From Verrucomicrobiota bacterium JB022 (GTDB lineage Bacteria; Verrucomicrobiota; Verrucomicrobiia; Opitutales; Oceanipulchritudinaceae), in contig JAUTCQ010000013.1 in NCBI GenBank assembly GCA_030673845.1, positions 226,001 to 290,000 of the forward strand: 64,000 nt of DNA, read 5' to 3'. Both the position numbers and the translations under genes were made by a program. Positions 26,031-36,985 of this stretch are shown here, one piece after another (positions within the stretch are counted from its first letter, which is position 1; each line of letters opens with the position of its first letter). The notes under the pieces were generated by a model. That model made no database searches, was not told where the DNA came from, and was given only the letters and a program-made list of their open reading frames with translations.

Positions 26031-27575
26031 TTAGCCGTTCCAGCTTTGCTTCCAGGCATCGACCGCCGCACGCAGCTTGGCAGTCGAATCGTCCGTCAGC
26101 TTCTTTTCCTTGAGGATCAGGTCGAGCACGTCGCGCTTGCCGGTCTCGAGGTATTCCTGGAGGTTTTCGGAGGCGGCGCGGACCTTCTCCGTCGCGATGT
26201 CGTCGAAGTAGTTGTTCTGGAGGGCCCAGAGGATCGACACCTGCACTTCGGTCGGCTTGGGGCTGTAGGCGGGCTGCTTGAAGAGCTCGACCGTACGGGC
26301 ACCGCGCTCGAGTTGGCGCTTGGTGCGCGCGTCGAGGTCGGAGCCGAACTGGGCGAAGGCGGCCAGTTCGCGGTAGGCGGCCAGCTCGAGCTTCACCTTG
26401 CCGGCGACTTGCTTGGTGGCCTTGATCTGGGCGGCAGAACCCACGCGGCTCACCGAGATACCGACGTTGACGGCGGGGCGGATACCTTGGTTGAAGAGGT
26501 CCGTCTCGAGGAAGATCTGGCCGTCGGTGATGGAAATGACGTTGGTCGGGATGTAGGCCGAAACGTCGCCCGCCTGGGTTTCGATGATCGGCAGCGCCGT
26601 GAGCGAGCCGTTGCCGTTGTCTTCGTTGACGCGGGCGGAGCGCTCGAGCAGGCGGCTGTGCAGGTAGAACACGTCACCGGGGTAGGCTTCGCGGCCGGCC
26701 GGGCGCTTGAGGATCAGCGAGATCTGGCGGTAGGCGGCGGCGTGCTTGGAAAGGTCGTCATACACGATCAGCGCGTCCATGCCGTTGAGCATGAACCACT
26801 CGCCCATGGCGCAACCGGCGTAGGGGGCCAGGTATTGGTTGGTGGCGTTTTCGGCCGCCGCAGCGGTGACGATGATGGTGTATTCGAGGGCACCGGCGCG
26901 CTCGAGGGCGTTGACGGTGCGGGCGATGTTGGCCTGCTTTTGGCCGACTGCCACGTAAATGCTGTAGACCGGGCGGAAGCCTTCGGGGAAGGTGCCGTCG
27001 GCTTGCTTGGCCTGGTTGTTGATGTTGGCCTGGTTGATGATCGTGTCGATCGCGATCGTCGTCTTGCCGGTCTGGCGGTCGCCAATGATCAGCTCGCGCT
27101 GGCCACGGCCGATCGGGATCATCGAGTCGACGGCCATGATGCCGGTTTGCATCGGCTGGTCGACGCCCTTGCGGGGGATGATGCCCGGGGCGATCTTTTC
27201 GATCGGGTAGTATTCGGTGGCCTCGATCGGGCCTTTGCCGTCGACCGGCTGGCCGAGGGCGTCGACCGTGCGGCCGAGCATGACGCGGCCGACGGGCACC
27301 TGGAGGAGGCGGCCGGTCGTCTTGACGGTGTCCCCTTCCTTCAGCTCGGCGACGTCGCCGAGGGCCACAACGCCCACGGTGTCTTCTTCGAGGTTGAGGG
27401 CGATGCCCTTGATGCCGTTGTCGAACTCGAGGAGCTCGTTATACATGACGGCGGAAAGGCCTTCGACGCGGGCGACGCCGTCGGCGACGGTCACGACTTT
27501 GCCGGTGTTGGTCTGCGCAACGCCGGTCGTCAGGCTCGCGATTTCTTTTTCAATCTGTTCCAGCAGGCTACTCAT
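26031..27575 (-). CDS. atpA: F1 ATP synthase alpha subunit
   Basis: 514 residues, the non-catalytic nucleotide-binding subunit. GDRQTGKT (Walker A), the visible [10 protein letters not shown] stretch (alpha-subunit signature [16 protein letters not shown]), and [12 protein letters not shown] mark it as alpha not beta. The C-terminal helical domain ([11 protein letters not shown]) closes normally. Start ATG 27575, 21 bases after atpH. Confidence 0.98.
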   Translation of the reverse strand: MSSLLEQIEKEIASLTTGVAQTNTGKVVTVADGVARVEGLSAVMYNELLEFDNGIKGIALNLEEDTVGVVALGDVAELKEGDTVKTTGRLLQVPVGRVMLGRTVDALGQPVDGKGPIEATEYYPIEKIAPGIIPRKGVDQPMQTGIMAVDSMIPIGRGQRELIIGDRQTGKTTIAIDTIINQANINNQAKQADGTFPEGFRPVYSIYVAVGQKQANIARTVNALERAGALEYTIIVTAAAAENATNQYLAPYAGCAMGEWFMLNGMDALIVYDDLSKHAAAYRQISLILKRPAGREAYPGDVFYLHSRLLERSARVNEDNGNGSLTALPIIETQAGDVSAYIPTNVISITDGQIFLETDLFNQGIRPAVNVGISVSRVGSAAQIKATKQVAGKVKLELAAYRELAAFAQFGSDLDARTKRQLERGARTVELFKQPAYSPKPTEVQVSILWALQNNYFDDIATEKVRAASENLQEYLETGKRDVLDLILKEKKLTDDSTAKLRAAVDAWKQSWNG

Positions 27576-27596
27576 CGCTTGGGAGGGAAAGGTAAA

Positions 27597-27995
27597 TTAG
27601 TTTACGGAAAGGGCCAGGCGGTTCAGGGAACCTGCCACGGAAGCATCATACACATTGTCGCCCACGGTCACACGCAGGCCACCGATCAGGTCGGGGTTTT
27701 CGACCAGGCGGGGCGTCACCTGATGGCCGGTCTCGGCCGTAAAGCGGGCGACGAGGGCGTCGACTTCGCTTGGGGTGACGGGCCCGGCATGCTCGATGCG
27801 TACCTCGCGGGCGCGGATCTCGCGGTCGAGGTAGCGGATAAAGGCCTTGCAGAAGGCGCGGCGGGTGGCCAAGGGCTCGCTGCCGATCAGCTTCTGGAGG
27901 GTCGGCTGCACCTGCGCGATGGCAGGGTCGCCTTGCTCGGCCACGAGCACGGCCAGGCGCTTGGCCAACTTGGTGTGGTAAGGGTCGAGCGACAT
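27597..27995 (-). CDS. atpH: F1 ATP synthase delta subunit, unusually short
   Basis: 132 residues against about 175-180 for a typical bacterial delta/OSCP. The C-terminal membrane-proximal domain is convincing (NPDLIGGLRVTVGDNVYDAS, then VAGSLNRLA), but the N-terminal helical bundle that binds the tops of the alpha subunits is shortened to roughly 75 residues. Position between atpF and atpA fixes the identity. The shortening could be natural for this lineage; no in-frame upstream extension fits because atpF ends 10 bases before. Confidence 0.9.
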   Translation of the reverse strand: MSLDPYHTKLAKRLAVLVAEQGDPAIAQVQPTLQKLIGSEPLATRRAFCKAFIRYLDREIRAREVRIEHAGPVTPSEVDALVARFTAETGHQVTPRLVENPDLIGGLRVTVGDNVYDASVAGSLNRLALSVN

Positions 27996-28004
27996 GGGAA
28001 AGTT

Positions 28005-28601
28005 TTAGTTGCGGGCGGCAGCCAGTTGCTCGGCGGCGGACTGGTTCAGGCGGGCCTTCTGCTCTTCGGTCAGCTCGCTACGCAGCACCTTGCTGCTGGT
28101 GAGCACGACGAGGCGGGCCACTTCCTGGCGGATTTCGGAAAGGGACTTTTCGCGTTCGAGGCGGATGGAGTCTTCCGCCCGGCGGCGCATTTCGGTGAGC
28201 TCGTTGGCCACCTTGGCGCGTTGCTCGTCCTCGTAGGCGCCGGCGCGTTCGCGGGCTTCGTGGAGGATGGCTTGGGCCTGGGCGTTGGCTTCGCGCAGGG
28301 TTTCGGCCTGGCGCTTCTCCGTCTCGGCCAGTTGGCGCTTGGATTCTTCGGCAAACTGGAGGCCGTCGGAGATCTTCTTCTGGCGCTCGTCGATGGTCTT
28401 GACCACCGGCTTGTAGGCGAAGAACCAGAGGGCGGCCATCACCAGCAGGAAGTTGATTACCTGGGCGATGAACGCGGGGCCGTTGAGGCCGAAGTCCTCG
28501 GTCAGCATCCAGTAAATGCTGTCGATGACACCTTCGGGCGCCGCGCCGGCTTCGGCGGCATGGCCCGCTTCGGCAGCGGCTAGGAAAATGAGATTCAACA
28601 T
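28005..28601 (-). CDS. atpF: F0 ATP synthase b subunit
   Basis: 198 residues. One N-terminal membrane span (AQVINFLLVMAALWFFAYKPV) preceded by about 40 Ala/Glu-rich residues, then a long charged right-handed coiled coil (EESKRQLAETEKRQAETLRE and onward) typical of the peripheral stalk. The N-terminal extension EAGHAAEAGAAPEG is longer than in Escherichia coli. Only one b gene is visible, so the stalk is probably a homodimer. Confidence 0.95.
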   Translation of the reverse strand: MLNLIFLAAAEAGHAAEAGAAPEGVIDSIYWMLTEDFGLNGPAFIAQVINFLLVMAALWFFAYKPVVKTIDERQKKISDGLQFAEESKRQLAETEKRQAETLREANAQAQAILHEARERAGAYEDEQRAKVANELTEMRRRAEDSIRLEREKSLSEIRQEVARLVVLTSSKVLRSELTEEQKARLNQSAAEQLAAARN

Positions 28602-28682
28602 GGCGGGAAGGATTGGGTGAGGCCCGAGGATAAAGAGGAGAAAAGCCGGTGCGGCCGGAGCCGCACCGGGCTAAAGGAATGA

Positions 28683-28901
28683 CTAGAGGAAGAGGGCGTA
28701 GAACGCGATAGCTTCGGCCAGCGCCATACCGATGATGGATTGGACGAGCACCTTGCCGGAAGCACCGGGGTTGCGACCGACGGATTCGACAGCCTTGGTG
28801 CCGACGAGGCCCACACCGATAGCAGCCGCGGCGCAACCGATAGCGCCTTGGAGTTCACCCGCTTCAGCCGTGAAGGCCGCGATTTGATTGATCAGTTCCA
28901 T
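28683..28901 (-). CDS. atpE: F0 ATP synthase c subunit
   Basis: 72-residue double-helix proteolipid of the rotor ring. Polar loop ESVGRNPGASGKVL between the two helices; ion-binding Glu in GMALAEAIAFYALF. The residue after that Glu is Ala, not the Ser/Thr of sodium-binding rings, so proton coupling is likely (inference). Encoded between atpB and atpF. Confidence 0.97.
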   Translation of the reverse strand: MELINQIAAFTAEAGELQGAIGCAAAAIGVGLVGTKAVESVGRNPGASGKVLVQSIIGMALAEAIAFYALFL

Positions 28902-29005
28902 TTGTAGGGTTCTTTAGTCGTTAACGTTGCTTCTCAATGCCCGGCACTCGGTGAGGATTGGCTACCTCTGGCACCGGTCCCATTGAAGAAAGTGTCTAAA
29001 ATTGT

Positions 29006-29869
29006 CTAGTGGGCGTGCTCTTCGTCGCCGTGGTTGCAGATCAGGCCGATGTAAACCGCAGTCAGCAAAGTAAAGACCAAGGCTTGCACCAAACCAATCA
29101 GCAGCTCCAGGAAGTAGAAGGGCGTGGGCACGATATAAGCGACCAGCGTCGTCATGTTGGTCAGCAGGTTCTCACCGCCGAAGACGTTACCGTAGAGACG
29201 GAAGGCGAGCGAGAAGGGGCGCACCGCGATGGAGAGCACTTCGATCAGGCCCACCGCGAAGAAGATCGGGATCAGCGCCACCCAGATGCCGGTGCCGACG
29301 TCGTTGCGGTCGGCCTTGTTACCAAAGAGGTCTTTGAGCAACACGCCGGGGCCGGCGTAGCGGAAGACGAAGAAGGCCCAAGCAGCCACGGCAGAGATCA
29401 CGCCGAGCGCGAAGGTGGTGTTGAAGTCCGAATTGGCGGGGCGGAACCAGTAGGTGAAGTGCCCGTGGTCGAAGGTGCCAAAAGTGCCCACGCCGGGGAG
29501 CAGGCCGCTCCAGTTGTGCATGAGGACGAAGGTAAAAATGCCCAGCAGCAGGGGCGACGTCGGGCCGATCAGCTTTTTTCCGACGATCGGCTCCATAATG
29601 TCACGAATACTGCTTACAACATTCTCTACTACTGCCTGACCACGATGAGGAACCAGTTGAGGCTTTTTGACCAGCAAGCGCACAATCAAGATCAGTATGG
29701 CCGATATCACCCAGCCCGTGACCATCGCATTGGTGATGGGTAGGCCGAGGAACTCGGTAATCTGATACGCCGTGGGGGAAACCCCGTCGGCTGCTGACAA
29801 AGGGGATGCGGCCAGAGCTGCGAAAGCAGCCAGGGAGCCGTAGAGAGGGATACGTGTGCCACCGATCAT
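29006..29869 (-). CDS. atpB: F0 ATP synthase a subunit
   Basis: 287 residues from ATG 29869. The stator proton-channel subunit; the essential Arg is in the helix VRPFSLAFRLYGNVFGGENL, and LIGLVQALVFTLLTAVYI forms the last helix. The first 30 residues (GSLAAFAALAASPLSAADG) look like a cleavable signal peptide, as in several Verrucomicrobiota and Bacteroidetes a subunits. An in-frame start at 29992 would add 41 unrelated residues and is rejected. Operon order is B-E-F-H-A-G-D-C; the operon promoter must lie in 29870-30061. Confidence 0.95.
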   Translation of the reverse strand: MIGGTRIPLYGSLAAFAALAASPLSAADGVSPTAYQITEFLGLPITNAMVTGWVISAILILIVRLLVKKPQLVPHRGQAVVENVVSSIRDIMEPIVGKKLIGPTSPLLLGIFTFVLMHNWSGLLPGVGTFGTFDHGHFTYWFRPANSDFNTTFALGVISAVAAWAFFVFRYAGPGVLLKDLFGNKADRNDVGTGIWVALIPIFFAVGLIEVLSIAVRPFSLAFRLYGNVFGGENLLTNMTTLVAYIVPTPFYFLELLIGLVQALVFTLLTAVYIGLICNHGDEEHAH

Positions 29870-30061
29870 AACCAGGAGTCGCTGCAAAGCGAGAGAGTTA
29901 AAACAATGGGGATGGATAGAATGGGGGGTAGCGTCAACCCCGTAGTTGGCATTTTCTGTTGAATTGTCAGATAATTTGCGCCTGAACTTCAAGGTATTTT
30001 ATAGGACCCTGCACATTGTTCGCGCGCGCCTGTAAGCAAGCGGAATCACTTTGATAAGAAA

Positions 30062-30199
30062 ATGGAATCAAACGACCGTTCTGACTGGTCAGTCAATCTG
30101 ACCCATAAACCTGATTATACCGCTTGGTTTTGCTGGGCGCTCACCGGCATCGCGCTCGTGCTGCAACCCCTGATCGCCTGGTGGCTGGTGCAGGCCTGA
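30062..30199 (+). CDS. small single-span membrane protein 1, divergent from atpB
   Basis: 45 residues: a polar N-terminus MESNDRSDWSVNLTHKP followed by one membrane helix (TAWFCWALTGIALVLQPL). It lies head-to-head with the atp operon where atpI/atpZ genes sit in many bacteria, but it is shorter and has a single span. The neighbouring 53-residue product has a related C-terminal half (shared TA, LT, LV and QPL positions), which argues that both are real. No strong ribosome-binding site is visible. Function unknown; an accessory role in ATP synthase assembly is only a guess from position. Confidence 0.5.
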   Translation: MESNDRSDWSVNLTHKPDYTAWFCWALTGIALVLQPLIAWWLVQA

Positions 30200-30315
30200 G
30201 CAGCACAAAAGAAGGCCTATACAGTGTTTCTGTGGCCGGGTCTAGGGTGAAACGTGTGTAAAATTTGGAGCGACTCTATATGAGGAATTAGCCCTAGTAT
30301 TCCGTTTTATTAGGC

Positions 30316-30477
30316 ATGCTGCAAAAACACCCAAAGCTTCCCTTCACTTCCCTTCAACAGAGTGCGCTGCCCCAAGGCGGCCATCCTTTCCACCTGGACG
30401 CCAGTACGGCGGTAGGCTGGTGTTTGACCACTTGCGTGCTCGTGGCGCAGCCGCTGTTGTTGCACTACCTCCGTTAA
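30316..30477 (+). CDS. small single-span membrane protein 2
   Basis: 53 residues starting MLQKHPKLPF. The C-terminal half STAVGWCLTTCVLVAQPLLL forms one membrane helix and aligns with the upstream small protein (TA-x-x-x-x-LT-x-x-x-LV-x-QPL, one gap). An intrinsic terminator follows 34 bases after the stop. The minus-strand frame that covers this region is an extension of trmB's shadow and is not supported. Confidence 0.5.
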   Translation: MLQKHPKLPFTSLQQSALPQGGHPFHLDASTAVGWCLTTCVLVAQPLLLHYLR

Positions 30478-30511
30478 GAGGCGGAGAAGGTAGGCGCGTG
30501 CGGCAAAGGTT

Positions 30512-30537
30512 GGGGGCGACGGAGCCCCCGTTTTTTT
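30512..30537 (+). terminator. intrinsic terminator of the small membrane protein pair
   Basis: GGGGGC (30512-30517) pairs with GCCCCC (30524-30529), 6-base loop, then seven T after one G. It is oriented for plus-strand transcription from the two small genes and faces the 3' end of trmB. Confidence 0.85.
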
Positions 30538-30563
30538 GGTCGCGGTGATGGGGCGGGAGGTGC

Positions 30564-31265
30564 TTAGGCCTCGTCGCCTTCTTCGTCCCTTAGATCCAGC
30601 TCCGGCTCGGGCTTCTCGGGCAGCGGGAAGGGGACGGGCTCTGCCGCTACTTCCGTGCGCAGGGCCACGACCGATTGGTAACTGGCGGCGTAGTCCTGAA
30701 AAATCGAGGGGGCTTCGAAGCACCACGGCGCCGCTGCGTCGATCTGCCAGCAGGGGTGCTTGTGCAGGTGGTTGAGCGTCCAGGTAAAGAAACCGGCGTG
30801 GTCGGTCCGGAAATAGAGGGGCGCACCAGGGGAGCACTTCCCGGCGAGCAGGTGGAGGAAGTCGGCCTGGATCAGGCGGTTTTTATGATGTCGAGACTTC
30901 GGCCACGGGTCGTTGAACAAAATCAGGCAACGGCCAATGCGCACGTGCTCGGGCAGGCAGTGCAAGAATTCGCGCGCCTCGGCCCGGATGAAGCGGAGGT
31001 TGTCGAGGCCTTGATTTCCTCGCTTGCGGTTGGCGCGGGCGATGCGCTGGCGGATGATGTCGATGCCGATGCAGGGCTCCGTGGGGAAGGCCTCGGCGTA
31101 GGCGGTGAGGTAGTGGCCGTGGCCGCAACCCAGCTCGACGGTCAGCTCGACCGGCTCGGGGAAGAGGCTCAGCAGTTCCTGGCGGAGGTCCTCGCGGCGG
31201 GTGCGGACGTGGTCGACAAATTGCGCGTAGCTTTCTTCTTTCGGTGCTTTCACGGAAAGGCTCAT
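30564..31265 (-). CDS. trmB: tRNA (guanine-N7)-methyltransferase
   Basis: 233 residues. Makes m7G46 in the tRNA variable loop using S-adenosylmethionine. Motif ELGCGHGHYL binds the cofactor, GIDIIRQRIARA follows, and NDPWPKSRHHKNRL is the TrmB catalytic signature. The C-terminal ~40 residues are an acidic, proline-rich tail (LPEKPEPELDLRDEEGDEA) longer than in E. coli. Last gene of a minus-strand run with the sensor kinase and regulator upstream (27-base gap). Confidence 0.95.
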   Translation of the reverse strand: MSLSVKAPKEESYAQFVDHVRTRREDLRQELLSLFPEPVELTVELGCGHGHYLTAYAEAFPTEPCIGIDIIRQRIARANRKRGNQGLDNLRFIRAEAREFLHCLPEHVRIGRCLILFNDPWPKSRHHKNRLIQADFLHLLAGKCSPGAPLYFRTDHAGFFTWTLNHLHKHPCWQIDAAAPWCFEAPSIFQDYAASYQSVVALRTEVAAEPVPFPLPEKPEPELDLRDEEGDEA

Positions 31266-31292
31266 GAAAAGGTGTGCAGCCCCTTCCCCACC

Positions 31293-32582
31293 CTACCCGG
31301 CGAGGGCTTCGGTGGAGGCGAAGGGCAGGTAGAAGCCCATGCGGGTAAACTCGTGCACGCGGCTTTCGACGCGTACCTCGCCGCCGTGCAGCATGATGAT
31401 GTGCTTGGCGATGCTGAGGCCCAGGCCGGTGCCGCCGGACTCGCGGGAGCGGCCTTTGTCGACGCGGTAGAAGCGCTCGAAGACGTGCGGCAGGTCGTTG
31501 GGCGGGATGCCTTGCCCGTTGTCTTCGATGAAGGCCCAGACGCCCTTGGCTTCGACTTTGGTCTGCACCTTCAGGCGCGTGAAACCGCGGGCGTGGCGCA
31601 GGACGTTTTCGAGCATGTTTTCCACCACCTGCGTGAGGCGGATGGTATCGACCGGAACCTTGTCGTGCTCCTGATCCCATTCGCAGACCAGCTCCGTGCC
31701 TTCGGGCAGGCGCATGGAAAAGTTGTCGACGATCTCGGCAAGGAGGAGGCGCAGCGAGGCGGCCTCGCGCTTGAGGATGCGGTCGTTGCCTTCGAGGCGG
31801 GAGAGCAGCAGCAGCTCTTCGAGCAGGTTGTGCAGGCGCACGGAGTTCTTCTGCACCTTCACCAGAAAGTGGCGCACCTCATCGCGGTCGAGGTCGTCCA
31901 GGTCGTCGAGCAGGGTATCGACGAAGCCCTTGATGATGGTGACGGGGGTGCGCAGCTCGTGCGAGACGTTGGCGACGAATTCGGTCCGGACGCGCTCGAG
32001 TCGCTTCTGCCGCGTCACATCGTGCAGCACGTAGATGGTCAGCGAGCCTTGCCCGGGGCCTTGGGCGGGCAGGAGGGCGCCAGCGACTTCGAACCACCGG
32101 TGGTTGCGGCCGATCTGCACCTCGATCTCCAACTGGGTAGGCTGCGCGCCGAGGCGGATCTGCTGTACGTAGTTGAGGAAGTCGGCGTTGCGGATGAGCG
32201 ACTCGATGCGCTGGCCGTCGGGCAGTGCGCGCACGTTGAAGAGGTCGAGCAGGGCCTGATTGGCCAGCACCACCTGGTTTTGGCTATCGGCCATCATCAC
32301 GGCTTCGCGCAGGCTGCCGAGGGTGGCGTTGATCTGCTCCAGGTAGCTGCGGCCGGTGGAGCTGACGCGCTCGTTTTCCTCCAGTAGTTCGTTGCAGACG
32401 GCGGCGAGGCGATCTAGCCCCGAATCGGCGGCGATGTCGCCTGCGCCGGCTTGCTCCACGAGATAGGCGCGGCGATCGCGGAGGGCGTTGGTCATCCCCT
32501 GGATGAGCCGCGTCATACGGTGCTGCCGCCAAAGGAGGAAGACGACCGTGGCCAGGAGAATGAGCCAGATCAAACCAGTCAT
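31293..32582 (-). CDS. PhoR-like sensor histidine kinase
   Basis: 429 residues. One N-terminal membrane span (LIWLILLATVVFLLW), PAS domain about 85-190, HisKA with His208 in VSHELRTPV, and a full HATPase domain (NLLEELLLL linker, VENMLENVLRHA N-box, EDNGQGIP, GTGLGLSIAKHI). Organisation and pairing with the OmpR-type regulator encoded 18 bases upstream match PhoR/PhoB phosphate-starvation systems; pst/phoU genes are not in the window, so the stimulus is inferred. Confidence 0.88.
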   Translation of the reverse strand: MTGLIWLILLATVVFLLWRQHRMTRLIQGMTNALRDRRAYLVEQAGAGDIAADSGLDRLAAVCNELLEENERVSSTGRSYLEQINATLGSLREAVMMADSQNQVVLANQALLDLFNVRALPDGQRIESLIRNADFLNYVQQIRLGAQPTQLEIEVQIGRNHRWFEVAGALLPAQGPGQGSLTIYVLHDVTRQKRLERVRTEFVANVSHELRTPVTIIKGFVDTLLDDLDDLDRDEVRHFLVKVQKNSVRLHNLLEELLLLSRLEGNDRILKREAASLRLLLAEIVDNFSMRLPEGTELVCEWDQEHDKVPVDTIRLTQVVENMLENVLRHARGFTRLKVQTKVEAKGVWAFIEDNGQGIPPNDLPHVFERFYRVDKGRSRESGGTGLGLSIAKHIIMLHGGEVRVESRVHEFTRMGFYLPFASTEALAG

Positions 32583-32600
32583 GCCGAAGGTGGGAAGCGC

Positions 32601-33299
32601 CTAGCTCTCGTTGATGCGGTAGCCGACGCCGCGGACCGTCTCGATGAGGGCGGAGCGGTGGCCCAGCTTTTCGCGCAGGCGGCGGATGTGGGTGTCGATG
32701 GTGCGCGTCTCCGTGTCGGTGTCGTAGTTCCAGACGTTGACGAGGAGGTTTTCGCGCGACTGCACCCGGCCCTTGCGCTCCATCAGCAGTTTGAGCAGTT
32801 TGAACTCGGTTGCGGTGAGGTCGATGGGCTCTTCGGCCACCGTCACGGTGTGCATCTCTTCGTCGAGCAGCACGTCGGCGACTTGCAGGCGGCGGGTCGG
32901 CTCGCGGCTGTCGTTGGTCATGCGGCGGAAGATCAGGCCGATGCGCAGCACGAGTTCCTTCGCGTCGAAGGGCTTGGCGATGTAATCGTCGGCGCCGCTT
33001 TCGAGGCCCTTGATCCGGTCTTCGACTTCGCCGCGTGCGGTCAGGAAAATGATCGGCACGGTGCGGAGCTTGTTGTCCGCCCGGATCATTCGGCAAATCT
33101 TCATGCCGTCCAGATCCGGCATCATGATGTCGAGCAGGAACAGGTCGGGATTGAACTCCCGGGCCTTGCCCATGATTTGCAAAGGATCGTTGATCACTTC
33201 GACTTCGTAACCTTCGCGACGAAGCCGGTAGCTGACCAGCTCGGTCACATCCGGCTCATCGTCGACGACGAGAATGCGTTTTCCACCCGAGTTTTGCAT
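32601..33299 (-). CDS. OmpR/PhoB-type response regulator
   Basis: 232 residues. Receiver with DDE at 13-15, phosphoacceptor Asp57 (LLDIMMPDLDG), FLTAR switch and Lys in IAKPF; winged-helix C-terminal domain with ENLLVNVWNYDTDTETRTID and HIRRLREKLG. The MQNSGGKRILVVDDE start at 33299 is preferred over a 26-codon upstream extension that lacks similarity. Co-transcribed with the PhoR-like kinase. Confidence 0.92.
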   Translation of the reverse strand: MQNSGGKRILVVDDEPDVTELVSYRLRREGYEVEVINDPLQIMGKAREFNPDLFLLDIMMPDLDGMKICRMIRADNKLRTVPIIFLTARGEVEDRIKGLESGADDYIAKPFDAKELVLRIGLIFRRMTNDSREPTRRLQVADVLLDEEMHTVTVAEEPIDLTATEFKLLKLLMERKGRVQSRENLLVNVWNYDTDTETRTIDTHIRRLREKLGHRSALIETVRGVGYRINES

Positions 33300-33378
33300 G
33301 ACCGCGACAGTTGCGCTGCCATGTAACAAACCTTTCAACGGGGGAAGCAACCTCAAAATCCCGTCGCGCTCCCCCACC

Positions 33379-35280
<1,902 letters not shown>

Positions 35281-35282
35281 AA

Positions 35283-36641
35283 TCACTTACCGATACAAAA
35301 TTTGGCAAACAGGGCGTCGAGCATCGCTTCGTTGTCGATTCGCCCGACGATTTCGCCCATGGCGTCGATGGCTTCGCGGATATCGACCGCCACCAGCTCT
35401 GTTTCAACGTCCTTGCGGAGCTTTTCGCGGGCTTTTTCCAGGCTTTCACGGGCTTTGGCGAGTGCGGTGGCGTGTCGGGCAGAGACTAAAACCGTATCTT
35501 CCTGTGGCATCACGACTTGTTCGCGCAGTAATTGTTCCACGTGGAACATTAAGTCGTTCATCCCCTGCCCGGTCTTCGCGGAGACGCGGATTTGGGGGAG
35601 ATCGGCCAGTTCTGGCAGGCTCGCAGGCGTGGATGCGACGTCAATTTTGTTGAACACCACGGCCGCCGGTTTGTTGCGCAGCGCGTCTCGCACGGCTGTC
35701 GGGAGTTCGGGCATCGGGCGCGACGCGTCGACGATCAGTAGCAGGAGATCGGCGCGATTGACTTGATCCAAAGCGCGTTCAACTCCTTGCTGTTCAATCG
35801 CATCGGCGGTTTGGTGGATGCCGGCAGTGTCGACCACGCGTAGCAGAAACGGGCCGATCATCAAGCTGGCCTCAAGGTAATCGCGCGTCGTGCCGGGGAT
35901 GTCGCTGACGATGGCGCGCTCTTCGCCGAGGATGCGGTTGAGCAGGCTGCTCTTGCCCGCATTCGGTTCGCCCAGGATGACGGTGCGCACGCCGTCCTGC
36001 AAAAGCTGCTTGTAATGGCTGGTTGCTTCCAGCCGTTGCATTTCGTCGATCAAGGCGGCGAGTTCCTGCGCCGGGCCGGCCTGGTCTTCGGGAGGAAGGT
36101 CTTCTTCCGGGAAGTCGATATAGGCTTCAAGGTGAGCGGAGACGCCGAGCAAGCGCATGACAAAAGCGTCGATGGTGCGGCCGACTTCACCGGAGAGCTG
36201 GCGTTGCGCGGCGGCCAGGCCGGCTTTGCTTCGGGCGTTGATCACCTCGACGATGGATTCGGCCTGTGTGAGGTCGAGTTTGCCGTTGAGGAAGGCGCGG
36301 CGGGTGAATTCTCCGGGCTCTGCGAGGCGACAGCCGCGATTGACCAAGTCTTCAAGGATGAGCTGGAGGATCAAGGGGCTCCCGTGCGGCATCAATTCCA
36401 GCATGGCTTCGCCGGTGAAGCTGTGGCCTTGCGGGTATTGCAGACAGACCAGTTCGTCTATGTGCGTGCCGTTGGAATCCTGATACTTGGCCAAGGTGGC
36501 TTGGCGAGACTGTAGTGGTTTTGTTCGTACAAAAACTTGGTCCGCAAGTTGGGCCGCCTTCGGGCCGCTGACCCGGATGATGGCAAGTGCGCCACTCCCG
36601 GGCGGCGTCGCCACCGCCACAATAGTATCCGATCCATCCAT
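35283..36641 (-). CDS. mnmE: tRNA modification GTPase MnmE
   Basis: 452 residues. N-terminal tetrahydrofolate-binding domain, a helical domain split by the GTPase domain with G1 [16 protein letters not shown] (G2) and DTAGIHQT (G3), and the C-terminal CIGK motif. Works in complex with MnmG, whose gene follows by two bases. ATG at 36641 chosen because AAAGGG immediately precedes it and the family starts with Asp-Thr-Ile-Val-Ala soon after; a 12-codon upstream extension is possible. A parS palindrome at 35534-35547 is inside the gene and again encodes FHVEQ. Confidence 0.97.
   Translation of the reverse strand: MDGSDTIVAVATPPGSGALAIIRVSGPKAAQLADQVFVRTKPLQSRQATLAKYQDSNGTHIDELVCLQYPQGHSFTGEAMLELMPHGSPLILQLILEDLVNRGCRLAEPGEFTRRAFLNGKLDLTQAESIVEVINARSKAGLAAAQRQLSGEVGRTIDAFVMRLLGVSAHLEAYIDFPEEDLPPEDQAGPAQELAALIDEMQRLEATSHYKQLLQDGVRTVILGEPNAGKSSLLNRILGEERAIVSDIPGTTRDYLEASLMIGPFLLRVVDTAGIHQTADAIEQQGVERALDQVNRADLLLLIVDASRPMPELPTAVRDALRNKPAAVVFNKIDVASTPASLPELADLPQIRVSAKTGQGMNDLMFHVEQLLREQVVMPQEDTVLVSARHATALAKARESLEKAREKLRKDVETELVAVDIREAIDAMGEIVGRIDNEAMLDALFAKFCIGK
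35534..35547. promoter_or_regulatory. parS site B (within mnmE)
   Basis: Perfect 14-base palindrome GTTCCACGTGGAAC, extended on one side by TT. Second of four identical sites in 2.4 kb. Confidence 0.88.
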
Positions 36642-36718
36642 CCCTTTAAGATAGAACAACTCCGGCCTCGGGTGCAATCGCCGTCGTCAGCAGTCTTTAA
36701 GGGGCCTTTGGGGGTGGT

Positions 36719-36732
36719 GTTCCACGTGGAAC
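36719..36732. promoter_or_regulatory. parS site C (intergenic)
   Basis: Perfect GTTCCACGTGGAAC followed by AATGGCT, the same right-hand context as site A. Lies upstream of mnmE. Confidence 0.88.
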
Positions 36733-36903
36733 AATGGCTTTAGAGGCGTAGATTTTTGGCTGAGAAAGCAGAAAATTTCAAAAAAGGCCCGTAAGAATGC
36801 ATTTCTTCGTCGCCTTTTGATCGCCTGAAACGGGTTTTTACGCTGTGCAGTGTGCATTTCTCTGCCCTTTTCGACGCCGAAAATTGATTTTGTCTTCATA
36901 AAC

Positions 36904-36917
36904 GTTCCACGTGGAAC
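36904..36917. promoter_or_regulatory. parS site D (abuts recA terminator)
   Basis: Perfect GTTCCACGTGGAAC immediately followed by the A7 run that is the T-tract of the minus-strand recA terminator. Confidence 0.88.
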
Positions 36918-36955
36918 AAAAAAAGCCCGCCGGCAGATGCACTGCGGGGCGGGTG
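36918..36955 (-). terminator. recA intrinsic terminator
   Basis: On the minus strand CCCGCC (36953-36948) pairs with GGCGGG (36931-36926), with additional inner GCAG/CTGC pairing, then seven T (36924-36918). Confidence 0.82.
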
Positions 36956-36985
36956 GTAAAGTGGCAGGGTGGGGGAGGGGTCGAC

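Larger units (their letters stand above)
36642..36985. other. mnmE-recA intergenic region
   Basis: 344 bases without a supported gene. It holds parS sites C and D, the recA terminator and, presumably, the mnmE promoter. A 70-codon minus-strand frame (36687-36899) covers most of it, but it reads through parS site C and has no family resemblance, so it is not called. Confidence 0.6.

Noticed and set aside
30310-30837. 175-codon minus-strand frame over the end of trmB and the second small gene
   Set aside because: It overlaps conserved TrmB codons in another frame and crosses an intrinsic terminator.
36687-36899. 70-codon minus-strand frame in the mnmE-recA gap
   Set aside because: It consists partly of a parS palindrome and AT-rich spacer, and has no ribosome-binding site or family match.
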